46,970 nt of DNA from CAZMSD01 sp964568855 (GCA_964568855.1 CAZMSD010000036.1:1-46970); one strand, 5' to 3'. Shown: positions 8,674 through 17,227, numbered from the stretch's first letter. The notes: generated by a model not told the origin, from the letters alone. Translations and numbers: made by a program.

Positions 8674-9453
8674 TCACATCAGGCGGCCCAGCAGGTCGCT
8701 CAGGCCGCGGGCCAGCTCCTGCAGACGGCTGTCGAAGAAGACCACCAGGTAGGGCAGGACCAAGGCCAGCATGGCCAGGCCCACTGAAATCTTCAGCGGA
8801 AAACCCACGATGAAGATGTTCATCTGCGGTACGGTGCGGGCCACGATGCCCATGCCCATCTCGCTCAGCAGCAGGGCGGCCATCATGGGAGCGCCGATCA
8901 TCAATCCAAGGACGAAGATCCTGGCGCTCAGGCGCAGGATCTCGTCGAAGAGCAGCCGGCTGAGCAGCACTGAGCCCGCCGGCAGGATCTCGAAACTGTA
9001 GACCAGCGCTTCGAGCAGCAGGTGATGCCCGTCCAGCACGATGAAGAGGATCAGGGCCACCAGGGCCTTGTAGCGGGCGATCAGGCTGAGCTGCTGCCCG
9101 GACTCCGGGTCGATCACGCTGACGATACCGAAGCCCATCTGGAAGCCCACCATCTGGCCGGCGAACTGGACCGCCCAGATCAGGAACTGGACCACGAAGC
9201 CGAGGAAGAGGCCCAGCGCCACCTCGTGGAAGGCCAGCGCGGCCCAGGCCCAGATGCCGCGGTCGCCCAGGGGCAGGTAGGATGCCTCCATCCAGGGCAG
9301 CAGCAGCAGGGTGACCAGGAGACCCAGGCCCACCTTGACGCGTACCGGGATCTGGCTGCCGCCCAGGAAAGGCATGGCGGTGATCAGCCCCAGCACCCTG
9401 AAGAGGATCAGGCTGAACAGCTCCACCTGGGCCAGCGGGAATTCGAACAGCAT
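8674..9453 (-). CDS. fliR: Flagellar export gate protein FliR
   Basis: This 259-residue integral membrane protein of the flagellar type III export gate (the FliPQR complex) contains the family segments LILFRVLGLITAMPFLGG at the N-terminus, the GFQMGFGIVSVIDPESGQQ block in the middle, and ISVGLAMLALVLPYL near the C-terminus. Six hydrophobic stretches are visible. It is last in the fliMNOPQR run. In many genomes flhB and flhA come next, but here a B12 riboswitch follows about 20 bases later. Confidence 0.95.
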   Translation of the reverse strand: MLFEFPLAQVELFSLILFRVLGLITAMPFLGGSQIPVRVKVGLGLLVTLLLLPWMEASYLPLGDRGIWAWAALAFHEVALGLFLGFVVQFLIWAVQFAGQMVGFQMGFGIVSVIDPESGQQLSLIARYKALVALILFIVLDGHHLLLEALVYSFEILPAGSVLLSRLLFDEILRLSARIFVLGLMIGAPMMAALLLSEMGMGIVARTVPQMNIFIVGFPLKISVGLAMLALVLPYLVVFFDSRLQELARGLSDLLGRLM

Positions 9454-9484
9454 AATGACGCGGGCCGGCGGCCGCGGGCCTGAC

Positions 9485-9751
9485 TCAGCCCAGGCCGCCG
9501 ATCATCTGGAACATGTTGCGCGTGAAGCCCAGGATGGACTGGACCATCCAGGGCATCAAAAAGAGGATCACCAGGGCCACGGAGACGATCTTGGGGATGA
9601 AGGTCAGCGTCAGCTCGTGAATCTGTGTCACGCTCTGGAAGACGCCCACCACCAGGCCCACCACCAGGCCCACGCCCAGCATGGGGCCGGCCAGCAGGAA
9701 GGCCACCCAGATGGTCTCCTTGATGATGTGCACCACCAGTTCTTCGGTCAT
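9485..9751 (-). CDS. fliQ: Flagellar export gate protein FliQ
   Basis: This 88-residue protein has two hydrophobic helices flanking a short polar loop. The family segments IKETIWVAFLLAGPMLG and VVGVFQSVTQIHELTLTFIPK are clear, and the length is typical. AGGGGA precedes the ATG. It is part of the FliPQR export channel and lies between fliP and fliR as usual. Confidence 0.96.
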   Translation of the reverse strand: MTEELVVHIIKETIWVAFLLAGPMLGVGLVVGLVVGVFQSVTQIHELTLTFIPKIVSVALVILFLMPWMVQSILGFTRNMFQMIGGLG

Positions 9752-9799
9752 GCTCGTTCCCCTGTTGCGATCGCATCCGGTCGCCGCCCGGCCCGCCGC

Positions 9800-10546
9800 T
9801 CAGAAGCGGAAGCCCTCCACCACCGAGCGGATCAGTAGGTTCCAGCCGTCCGCCAGAACGAAGAGCAGCACCTTGAAGGGCAGGCTGATCATGATCGGCG
9901 GCAGCATCAGCATGCCCATGCTCATCAGCACGGAGGCCACCACCATGTCGATCACCAGGAAGGGCAGGTAGACCAGGAAGCCGATCTGGAAGCCGATGCG
10001 CAGCTCGCTGATCAGGAAACCGGGCATGATCACGGTGATCGGCAGGTCCTCGGGGGCGCCGGGTCGATCCATCTTGGCCAGCCGGACGAAGAGGGCCAGG
10101 TCCTCCTGGCGCGCCTGCCGCAGCATGAACTCCTTGAAGGGCACCTGGGCCCTGGCCAGGGCCTCCCCCTGCGTGATCTGGTTCTCCAGGTAGGGCTGCA
10201 GGGCCTCCTCGTTCATCTGGTCCAGGGCCGGCTTCATGATGAAGAAGGTCAGGAACAGCGCCATGCCCACCAGCAGCTGGTTGGGCGGCAGCTGCTGCGT
10301 GCCCAGCGCCTGGCGGATGAAATGGAGCACCACCACGATCCGGGTGAAGCTGGTGGCCATGATCAGCAGCGCCGGCGCCAGGGCCAGCAGCGACATCAGG
10401 AACAGGATCTCCAGGGCCACCACAAAGTTGGGCTCGGCCCCGGCCCCACCGCCCACGCCGATGGTCAGGGCCGGCGGCAGCCCGGAGGGCGCCTGGGCCA
10501 GGGTGGGAAGCGCCAAGAGCAGCAGTGGAGCCAGGCGGAGAACCAT
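9800..10546 (-). CDS. fliP: Flagellar export gate protein FliP
   Basis: This 248-residue protein has a cleavable-type signal sequence (to about residue 20) followed by the membrane domain. The segments APALLIMATSFTRIVVVLHF, RQALGTQQLPPNQLLVGMAL and GFQIGFLVYLPFLVIDMVVA are characteristic. I chose the ATG at 10546, one base after the fliO stop with AGGGAG upstream, because longer starts would add non-family sequence overlapping fliO. It forms the core of the export gate with FliQ and FliR. Confidence 0.95.
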   Translation of the reverse strand: MVLRLAPLLLLALPTLAQAPSGLPPALTIGVGGGAGAEPNFVVALEILFLMSLLALAPALLIMATSFTRIVVVLHFIRQALGTQQLPPNQLLVGMALFLTFFIMKPALDQMNEEALQPYLENQITQGEALARAQVPFKEFMLRQARQEDLALFVRLAKMDRPGAPEDLPITVIMPGFLISELRIGFQIGFLVYLPFLVIDMVVASVLMSMGMLMLPPIMISLPFKVLLFVLADGWNLLIRSVVEGFRF

Positions 10547-10547
10547 T

Positions 10548-11057
10548 TCAGCGCTCCCTGTCTGCATCCGGTTCGCCGCGACGGCGTTCCAGTTCCACGC
10601 GGAAGGGCTTCCGGGATCCACCAGACACCTGCCGGCAGGCCTCGATCAGCCCCCGGGCCTCCTCGCCCTGGAAACGAGCCAGCGACCGGATGCCGCCCTC
10701 GCCCACGCCCAGCAGGATCACCCGGCCCTGCACCCGCAGCAGAACCGCCTGCCTGCGCGCTCCCAGGCTCAGCGCGGAAAGGACCTGCAGAGGCCGCGGC
10801 ACCGACCTCAGGCGCCCGAAGCCTGGAATCCGTCCGCCGCGCGCCAGGCGCAGCAGCCAGAACAGCAGGGCGAAGACGACGAAGACCAGCAGCACCTTGA
10901 AGAGCAGCAGGACCAGCGTGCCCGTGGGATCCAGGGCCTCGCCGGCGAAGCCCGCCGAATCGGCGAGGACCGCGCGCGCGCCCAGGCTGTCCGCGAGAAC
11001 TCCGCCGTCCCCGCTTAGAACCTCCCCGGCCGCATCCTTGAGACTGTCTCCCGGCAT
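10548..11057 (-). CDS. fliO: Flagellar biosynthesis protein FliO
   Basis: This 169-residue protein has a single strong transmembrane helix (about residues 47-68, rich in V, L and F). A basic cytoplasmic domain follows, carrying the RPLQVLSALSLGARRQAVLLR motif typical of FliO. FliO helps assemble the FliP ring. The N-terminal 45 residues are acidic and variable, as in other FliO proteins. Position between fliN/fliY and fliP supports the call. Confidence 0.85.
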   Translation of the reverse strand: MPGDSLKDAAGEVLSGDGGVLADSLGARAVLADSAGFAGEALDPTGTLVLLLFKVLLVFVVFALLFWLLRLARGGRIPGFGRLRSVPRPLQVLSALSLGARRQAVLLRVQGRVILLGVGEGGIRSLARFQGEEARGLIEACRQVSGGSRKPFRVELERRRGEPDADRER

Positions 11058-11134
11058 CCCTCGTGCTCCCGGCGCGAAAAACCGCGGCCAGGGCCGCGGA
11101 GCTTCCGGCCTGTTTCATACGACCCGGCCCGGGA

Positions 11135-12187
11135 TCAGGCCTGGTTGATTTCCTTCCTGCGCTCCTCCACCGAGACCAGCTCGGTGATCCGCACGCCGAA
11201 GTTCTCGTCGATAACCACCACCTCGCCCTGGGCGAAGCGCTTGCCGTTGACGAAGAGGTCCACGGGCTCGCCCACCAGCTTGTTCAGCTCGACGACGGAT
11301 CCCGGCGCCAGTTCCACCACGTCCTTGACCAGCATCTTCGTGCGGCCCAGCTCGATCACCACCGGGAGCTCGAGGTCCATCAGCCGGCCCAGGCTCGCCG
11401 AGACGTCCTCGAGCGATGCTTCCCGGCGCGCCGCGGAAGGTCCGAAATCGGTGAACTGCGCCTTGCGGACCTCCTTGGCTTCCGTCCCCTCCTCTGCGGG
11501 ACCCGTCGCCGGACCGGCATCGGCCCCTTCCTCCGATTCGGCGCCCTGGGGTGAGGCCTCGCCTTCGGCCTCGGCGTCAGCCGCGGCGTCGCCCCCGGTC
11601 TCGTCCTCGGCGACGGGCGCGCCACCGCCCAGCATCTCGCCCAGTCTGTCGTACAGTTCGGGCTGGTAGAGCTTGACCAGGGGGAAGGCGGGCTGACCTT
11701 CGATCTGCAATTCGAAGCGCGCCAGGATCCAGCCCTCGAAGGCGCCGCGGAGCTCCTCCGCCGGGATCAGCCGGGCGGGCTGCACCTCGCAGCGCAGGCC
11801 CACGCCCAGTCTTTCGGAGAGCTGGTTGAACTCCGCGCTGATGAGCTGGTTGACCGCCTCCACGATCCCGTCGAGGTGCTCCTCGGGCATGAACTCCACC
11901 TCGCCGTCGCCCATGATCATGAAGTCCACCACCTTGGCGGTGAGGGCTTTTTCGAGCAGGAAGCAGATCCGGCCGTCGAGACCCTTTACGGCCGGCACTT
12001 CCACCAGCACCAGCTCGTCCTCGCCCAGCGCCTGCAGGGCCTCGGCGTCGGCCCTGAGCAGCTCCGCCAGGCTCAGGGTCGTTTCCAGGTTGATCACCGT
12101 GCGGAAGATCTCGCCGGCCCGCTCCGCGAAACCCGTTTCGAGTTCCTGGAACAGCTCGAGATGGCTCAGCGGCTCGTTTTCGTTCAT
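11135..12187 (-). CDS. fliY: Flagellar switch protein FliN/FliY with CheC-like domain
   Basis: This 350-residue protein is much longer than ordinary FliN. Residues 1-190 resemble the CheC/FliY family and contain D106-x3-E110-x2-N113, the CheY-P phosphatase signature of that family. Residues about 190-265 are a low-complexity acidic linker. The C-terminal 80 residues are a SpoA (FliN) domain with LMDLELPVVIELGRTKMLVK and PVDLFVNGKRFAQGEVVVI. It should sit in the C-ring with FliM and FliG and may also dephosphorylate CheY. AGAGGAA precedes the ATG by 5 bases. It lies about 40 bases after fliM. Confidence 0.9.
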   Translation of the reverse strand: MNENEPLSHLELFQELETGFAERAGEIFRTVINLETTLSLAELLRADAEALQALGEDELVLVEVPAVKGLDGRICFLLEKALTAKVVDFMIMGDGEVEFMPEEHLDGIVEAVNQLISAEFNQLSERLGVGLRCEVQPARLIPAEELRGAFEGWILARFELQIEGQPAFPLVKLYQPELYDRLGEMLGGGAPVAEDETGGDAAADAEAEGEASPQGAESEEGADAGPATGPAEEGTEAKEVRKAQFTDFGPSAARREASLEDVSASLGRLMDLELPVVIELGRTKMLVKDVVELAPGSVVELNKLVGEPVDLFVNGKRFAQGEVVVIDENFGVRITELVSVEERRKEINQA

Positions 12188-12227
12188 CGTATTCCTCTTC
12201 TCGTTTCTCCCCGGCGGCGCCCCGGAC

Positions 12228-13220
12228 TCAGCGTTCGTTGTAGATCGGGTCCTCGAGCCGGTCGACCTCGCGCGTAATCCGGAAGCCCTTGCGCAGGCCC
12301 AGGTTCCCCGGACGACCGAGGAACTTGACCTTCTTTCCCACCATCAACGGGAGCTCGGCGCTCTCGCGAACCGCCAGCGGCAGGATGTCGCCGGTCTTGA
12401 GGTCCAGGAACTCCTCCACCCGCACCTGGGTATGCCCCAGCAGCGCGCGCAGCATCATCTTGCCGCAGAGCACCCTGTGTGACACGGAGGGCTGCACGAC
12501 CCGGTCCGCGCGCTCCTTGAGGCCCAACCTGCGCCCCATGGTGAAATAGGGCAGCGCCGGTTCGAGCACGAAGTAGGGGATGCAGATGTTCATGGGGAAG
12601 GTGAAATTGCGCACCCGGATCTCGAAGAAGACCACCGCCACCGTCTCGCTGGCCGGCGCGATCTGCACGAACTGGGGATTGCTCTCGAAGGATTCCAGCT
12701 TGAAGTCCATGTCGAAGAGCTGGGCCCAGGACTCGTTGATGGTGTTGATCAATTGTTCGATGGTCCGCGAGATCACGTTCTGCTCGATGATCGTAATCAC
12801 CCGCGGCTCGGACAGCCTGCTGCCCACGCCGCCCAGCAGGCGGTCCACCATGTAGAGCACGAACTGGGGCGAAAGCTCGATGATGATCGAGCCTTCCACT
12901 TTGTCGGTGACCAGCTCGTAGATACAGCTCAGCTCGGGCAGGCTCATGGTGTATTCGGCGTAGGTCACCTGGTCCATCGAGAGCAGGTTGATTTCCGCCA
13001 TCAGGCGCATGGTGCTGGAGAGATGGGTGCCCATGGACCGGGCGATTCCCTCGTGGATCGTGCGCAGGTTGCGCATCATGTCCTTGGAGATCCGCTCGGG
13101 ATGTTTGAAGTCGTAGGGCTGGACATCCCGCAGATCTTCGAGGCCGCCCTCCGTCATCCGCTGGTCAGAGTAGGCGGAAAGCAGGTTGTTGATCTCTTCC
13201 TGGGACAGAATCTTGTTCAT
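12228..13220 (-). CDS. fliM: Flagellar motor switch protein FliM
   Basis: This 330-residue switch protein begins with the CheY-binding peptide (KILSQEEINNLLSAY). The middle domain includes SMGTHLSSTMR and the GG loop of DRLLGGVGSRL, and the C-terminal SpoA domain includes RVEEFLDLKTGDILPL. I placed the start at the ATG at 13220 because the CheY-binding motif then falls at the extreme N-terminus and GAAGGT lies just upstream. The 28-residue longer reading overlaps a candidate sigma-54 promoter region. It is the first gene of the fliM-fliR run. Confidence 0.95.
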   Translation of the reverse strand: MNKILSQEEINNLLSAYSDQRMTEGGLEDLRDVQPYDFKHPERISKDMMRNLRTIHEGIARSMGTHLSSTMRLMAEINLLSMDQVTYAEYTMSLPELSCIYELVTDKVEGSIIIELSPQFVLYMVDRLLGGVGSRLSEPRVITIIEQNVISRTIEQLINTINESWAQLFDMDFKLESFESNPQFVQIAPASETVAVVFFEIRVRNFTFPMNICIPYFVLEPALPYFTMGRRLGLKERADRVVQPSVSHRVLCGKMMLRALLGHTQVRVEEFLDLKTGDILPLAVRESAELPLMVGKKVKFLGRPGNLGLRKGFRITREVDRLEDPIYNER

Positions 13221-13299
13221 CTGGACCTTCGCGTCTGCCGCCCGGCGGAGCCCGTCTCGGAACTCCTCCGGCACGGACGGAATCCCTCGAGCAGCGAAC

Positions 13300-13315
13300 G
13301 GCAAAGCCCGTGCCG
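13300..13315 (-). promoter_or_regulatory. Sigma-54 promoter for fliM operon
   Basis: On the minus strand CGGCACGGGCTTTGCC matches the RpoN consensus TGGCAC-N5-TTGC with one mismatch (C for T at the first base) and the exact GG-N10-GC spacing. The predicted start site is about 70 bases before fliM. The 13221-13509 gap holds this site and no convincing gene; in particular no fliL is visible. Confidence 0.65.
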
Positions 13316-13509
13316 GAACTGCGGAAGTTCGGGGCTTGGCGCGATTGAAGGCAACTCAATGAAAAACAAGCGAACTGGATCCAGGCGCCGTGGCCCCGGC
13401 CGGGAGCGGGTCGGGAATCTGGGCAAGGCCTGCACTCCGGGCGGCAGCAAGTGCCACGCGCCGGGTCATGCAGTGGAGAGCCTCCTGCAAGGCCATGTGT
13501 CCTAGCGAG

Positions 13510-14196
13510 TTACCGGCGCTTCAGCACGTAGAATTCCACCCGGCGGTTCTTGGCCTTGTTCTCGGCACTGTCATTGGGCAGGTAGGGGCGGAATTCGCCG
13601 TAACCCAGGGCCACCAGCTTGCGCTGGGGCAGGATGCGCTTGTCCTCCACGTAGCGCAGCACGGAGATGGCGCGGTCCACTGAGAGCTCCCAGTTGGATG
13701 GATAGCGCTCGGTATGGATGGGCGTATCGTCGGTGTGACCTTCGATCTGCAGCTCTTCCACGGGCAGGGTCTTGATCACGGTGATCACCGCGTCGAGCAC
13801 GGGAAGAAACTGCGACCTGATGTTGGCCCGGCCTGGGCGGAAGAGGATCTCGTTCTGTAGGACGATGCGCACCCCCTGGCTGTCCCAGTAGACGCGCACG
13901 TGCTCGCTGAGCTCCTGCTCCTCGAGCATCTCCACCAGCTCATCCAGCGCCGCTTCGAATTCCTGGCTCTCCGGCGAGACGGGCATCTCCACGATGGTGT
14001 TGCCCGTGTTCGGACTGAGCACGCCCTCGCCGCCCCGCATGGAGCCCATGGCCTTGCGGAACTTGACGATTTCCATGGTGGAAAAACTCACCAGCAGGAT
14101 GAAGAAGACCAGCAGGAGGCTCATCAGGTCGCCGTAGGTGGTCATCCAGCCGGGGGACGTGGGAGCGGAGGGCGCTTTGGACTTTTTCCTGGCCAC
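13510..14196 (-). CDS. motB: Flagellar stator protein MotB
   Basis: This 228-residue stator subunit has a basic N-terminus, one transmembrane helix (about residues 25-44) preceded by the ion-binding Asp23 in TTYGDLMS, a linker, and an OmpA-like peptidoglycan-binding domain. That domain contains IEGHTDDTPIHTERYPSNWELS and ends KNRRVEFYV. It anchors the stator to the cell wall. It follows motA by 8 bases, so the pair is co-translated. Whether the motor uses H+ or Na+ cannot be decided here. Confidence 0.96.
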   Translation of the reverse strand: MARKKSKAPSAPTSPGWMTTYGDLMSLLLVFFILLVSFSTMEIVKFRKAMGSMRGGEGVLSPNTGNTIVEMPVSPESQEFEAALDELVEMLEEQELSEHVRVYWDSQGVRIVLQNEILFRPGRANIRSQFLPVLDAVITVIKTLPVEELQIEGHTDDTPIHTERYPSNWELSVDRAISVLRYVEDKRILPQRKLVALGYGEFRPYLPNDSAENKAKNRRVEFYVLKRR

Positions 14197-14204
14197 GGCT
14201 CAGC

Positions 14205-14972
14205 TCACTGTTCTCCCTCGAGCTCGCGCTGAACCGGGGGAAGGAAGGTTTTCAGCTTCTCGGAGACGAGGCGCGGATTGTCGCCGTTCTGGATGGCCAG
14301 GATGCCCTCGATGATCATGGATTTTCGCGCCATTTCATCCTTGGAGCGCAGGCTCAGCTTGCCGGAGATGGGCATGCCCAGCAGGTTGGCGATCAGGGCG
14401 CCGTAGAAGGTGGTCAGCAGCGCGGTGGCCATGCCCAGGCCGATCTTGGAGGGATCGTCCAGCGCCTGCAGCATCTGGATCAGGCCGATCAGGGTCCCGA
14501 TCATGCCGAAGGCCGGCGCGTAGGTGCCCACCTGCGTCCAGAGGAAGGATCCGTCCTGGTGGCGCATCTCCAGGCTGCCCAGCTCGATCTCCATGATGGC
14601 CTGGATCGCCTCGGGCTCGGTGCCGTCCACGGCCAGTCGCAGGCCGTCCTTCATGAAGTCGTCCTCGATGCCCTCCAGTCCCTGCTCGATGGCCAGGATA
14701 CCCTCGCGCCGGGCCTTCTCGGCGATGCTCACCAGGATCTGGATGGTCTCGGTCATGCTGGGATCCTTGTGCAGCACGGCTTTGATGAAAGTGCTGTGGA
14801 TTGTCAGCACCTTGGGCAGCGGAAAGTTGATGAACATCGCCCCGAAGGTGCCGCCGACCACGATCATCATCGAGCCCACGTCCACGAAGAAGCCCGCGCC
14901 GGGTTTGGACGCGATGGCGAAGATGATCAGACCGTAGCCGAGGATGAAACCGATCAGGGTGGAAATGTCCAT
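14205..14972 (-). CDS. motA: Flagellar stator protein MotA
   Basis: This 255-residue MotA/ExbB-superfamily protein has four hydrophobic helices and a large cytoplasmic loop between the second and third. Family segments include GGTFGAMFINFPLPKV, GTYAPAFGMIGTLIGLIQML, and the fourth-helix region ATALLTTFYGALIANLLGMPI. It forms the ion-conducting stator with MotB. The 295-base gap upstream, between flgE and motA, contains a sigma-28-like promoter and no gene, so motAB can be transcribed separately from the hook-basal-body genes. Confidence 0.96.
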   Translation of the reverse strand: MDISTLIGFILGYGLIIFAIASKPGAGFFVDVGSMMIVVGGTFGAMFINFPLPKVLTIHSTFIKAVLHKDPSMTETIQILVSIAEKARREGILAIEQGLEGIEDDFMKDGLRLAVDGTEPEAIQAIMEIELGSLEMRHQDGSFLWTQVGTYAPAFGMIGTLIGLIQMLQALDDPSKIGLGMATALLTTFYGALIANLLGMPISGKLSLRSKDEMARKSMIIEGILAIQNGDNPRLVSEKLKTFLPPVQRELEGEQ

Positions 14973-15046
14973 CCGGGAACTCGTTCTCCATCAACTGCCG
15001 CATGGGCCGTCTCACTCGATCCCTGCGGGGATCCGGCACATCCTCC

Positions 15047-15073
15047 ATATCGGCAGATCCGCGGAAGCTCTTA
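15047..15073 (-). promoter_or_regulatory. Possible sigma-28 (FliA) promoter for motAB
   Basis: On the minus strand TAAG, 15 bases, then GCCGATAT matches the FliA consensus TAAA-N15-GCCGATAA at 10 of the 12 specified positions. It lies about 70 bases before motA. motAB are commonly late, FliA-dependent genes, which fits, but sequence alone does not prove it. Confidence 0.5.
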
Positions 15074-15267
15074 TCCTTTGGAAGGACAAAATGGCTCCGG
15101 GGAGTATTTTTTCCGCCCGGCGGCCGCAGGATTCGGCGGGTGAAGACAGGAAACGCTGCGTGGAGGCGAATCGGCGGCCCGACCCGAGATCCGGCCGCCC
15201 GGTACGCGAAAACCGGACGGCGCGGGAATCGGGCAGCGTTAGGAGCTTTTCTCCCGCCGCTCAACGG

Positions 15268-17184
15268 TTAACGTTTCAGCCGAATGGCCTCGTCCAGCAA
15301 CTGGTCGCTGGTGCTGATCACCTTGGCTGAAGCCTGGAACCCGCGCTGGGCGATGATCATCTCCGTGAACTCGCTGGTCAGATCCGTGTTGGACATCTCG
15401 AGGTAGCCGCTCTTGATCACCGAATTCACGTCGGTGCCGGCCATGCCGATGATGGGCGCGCCCGAGGCGCCGGTGGAGACGTAGTTCGACGCGCCCACTG
15501 CGCTGAGGCCCTGGGCGTTGTTGAATTCCGCCACCAGGATCTGGGCCAGCACCTTGGTGCTGCCGTTGCTGTAGACGCCCTGGATCCGGCCGTCGTCCAT
15601 GAACTCCACCGAATCCAGCAGGCCCATGGGACGTCCGTTCTGCTCCAGGGCCCGGGTGCTGAAATCAGCCGAGGTCTGGGTGATGCCGTCCAGCAAGCCC
15701 GGCGTCCCGGGATCGAAGGCGATCTGGACCATTTCGCCGTTGCCGGGATCGAAGCTGAGGAAGCTGCTTCCGTTGTCGAAGGTCCAGGAGGCGAGGCTGC
15801 CGTCCTCGTTGAAGGTGACCCTCCCCGAGTTGCCGGCCAGATCCGTGGCCGGTGCAGGCAGCTCGGCCTCCCAGATCCATTCGTTGGCGGTCTCGCTGCG
15901 GGTGAAATCCACCGTCAAGGTATGCGATTCGCCCAGGCTGTCGTAGACCACGATGCTGGTTTCGTGCACCGTGTCGGCCGTCAGCACCGAGAAAGTGCCC
16001 GCGCTCAGGCCGTCGGCCGCGAAGACGCTGACTCCTCCTCCGCCCAGGTCGTCTATCTGAGTCACCTGTCCGGTGAGCGGATCGACCGCGCCCATGCTCA
16101 ACTCGACGGCGGGCAGCACCTGGCCGCGGGTCGTGGTGAGCACCGCCGTGGCCGCCAGAGTGGAATCGACGCCGTCGTCGGCGGTGACGGCATTCAGCCC
16201 GAAGAGCTGGTTGAGTACGTCGGAGATCCCCGGATCCTCGCTCAGGGTCACGTTGTACTGGGCGCCGTCGCCGAAGGTCGTGCGCGCCAGCTGCAGCTCT
16301 CCTCCCACGATGGACAGCTCCACTCCCGAGGACTGGGCCTCCACCTGGGCCATCAACTCCGCCAGCGTAGTCTCCGCGCCGAGGTCGCTGATTGTCAGCG
16401 CGTCTCCGCCGTCCACGCTGAGACTCAGCTCGCCGAAGAGCGTCACTCCCAGCTCGCCCAGGGTCATGGTCTCCTCCAGGGCGCCGGGGAAGGCCAGGTT
16501 GCCGCCGGTGAATTCGCTGCGGGTGGCCGCCTCCCCGGTGACGGTCACCTCGTAGGTCCCGCCTACACCGTCCACAGCCGTCCCGCTCACGCTGGTGACT
16601 CCCGCGTCGTTGTCCTGGTCCACCAGGCTGGCGACGCTGATGGTCCCCGCGGCATCCAGGTTGGACTGGAAACTCACCTCGGTGGTGGCCACCGCTTCAT
16701 CCTTCTGGCCCAGGGGCAGCACCACGGAGCCGATCTCCGAAAGGGCGGGCAGTACCCCGCCGGCATCGGCCCTCAGTCCCTGCACCTGGTGCCCGCTGGC
16801 GGTTACCAGCGAGCCCTGGGCGTCGATCTGAAAAGCGCCGTTGCGGGTGTAATACGTGCTGACGCCGTCGTTGACGAGGAAGAAGCCCTCGCCGTAGACG
16901 GCCAGGTCGGTGGAGTTGCCCGTCAGTTCCAGGTTGCCCTGCTCGAAGATCCGGTCGATGGAGGCCACCCGGGTTCCCAGGCCCACCTGCATGGGCACCT
17001 TGCCGGCCACGTTGTCGGAGGGCTCGGAGGCGTGCCTGAGTGTTTCGGAGAAGGATTCCTGAAAATTCACCCGGCTGCGCTTGAAGCCCACGGTGCTGGC
17101 GTTGGCGATGTTGTTGCCCACCACGTCCAGTTTCTGCTGGTTCCCCAGCAGCCCGGAGATCCCGGTGTAAAGCGACCGCAGCAT
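15268..17184 (-). CDS. flgE: Flagellar hook protein FlgE
   Basis: This 638-residue hook protein has the rod/hook N-terminal motif (MLRSLYTGISGLLGNQQKLDV, then NNIANASTVGFKRSR) and the C-terminal domain (SNTDLTSEFTEMIIAQRGFQASAKVISTSDQ region). Between them is a long Asp/Gly/Thr-rich outer domain. At well over 400 residues it is longer than the enteric protein, and the extra length lies in the surface-exposed middle (about residues 150-400). It polymerises into the hook outside the cell. It follows flgD by 43 bases and is the last gene of the flgB-led run. Confidence 0.95.
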   Translation of the reverse strand: MLRSLYTGISGLLGNQQKLDVVGNNIANASTVGFKRSRVNFQESFSETLRHASEPSDNVAGKVPMQVGLGTRVASIDRIFEQGNLELTGNSTDLAVYGEGFFLVNDGVSTYYTRNGAFQIDAQGSLVTASGHQVQGLRADAGGVLPALSEIGSVVLPLGQKDEAVATTEVSFQSNLDAAGTISVASLVDQDNDAGVTSVSGTAVDGVGGTYEVTVTGEAATRSEFTGGNLAFPGALEETMTLGELGVTLFGELSLSVDGGDALTISDLGAETTLAELMAQVEAQSSGVELSIVGGELQLARTTFGDGAQYNVTLSEDPGISDVLNQLFGLNAVTADDGVDSTLAATAVLTTTRGQVLPAVELSMGAVDPLTGQVTQIDDLGGGGVSVFAADGLSAGTFSVLTADTVHETSIVVYDSLGESHTLTVDFTRSETANEWIWEAELPAPATDLAGNSGRVTFNEDGSLASWTFDNGSSFLSFDPGNGEMVQIAFDPGTPGLLDGITQTSADFSTRALEQNGRPMGLLDSVEFMDDGRIQGVYSNGSTKVLAQILVAEFNNAQGLSAVGASNYVSTGASGAPIIGMAGTDVNSVIKSGYLEMSNTDLTSEFTEMIIAQRGFQASAKVISTSDQLLDEAIRLKR

Positions 17185-17227
17185 GATCTTCCTCCTCGTC
17201 TATTGCTTCCGTCGTTTCTTTCGTCAG

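Noticed and set aside
13443..13456. Sigma-54-like TGGCACTTGCTGCC between motB and fliM (minus strand)
   Set aside because: TTGC follows TGGCAC directly and no GC lies at the required distance; the site at 13300 fits much better.
14335..15264. Minus-strand 309-codon frame overlapping motA
   Set aside because: It reads motA in the wrong frame; the MotA frame has clear family motifs and membrane helices.
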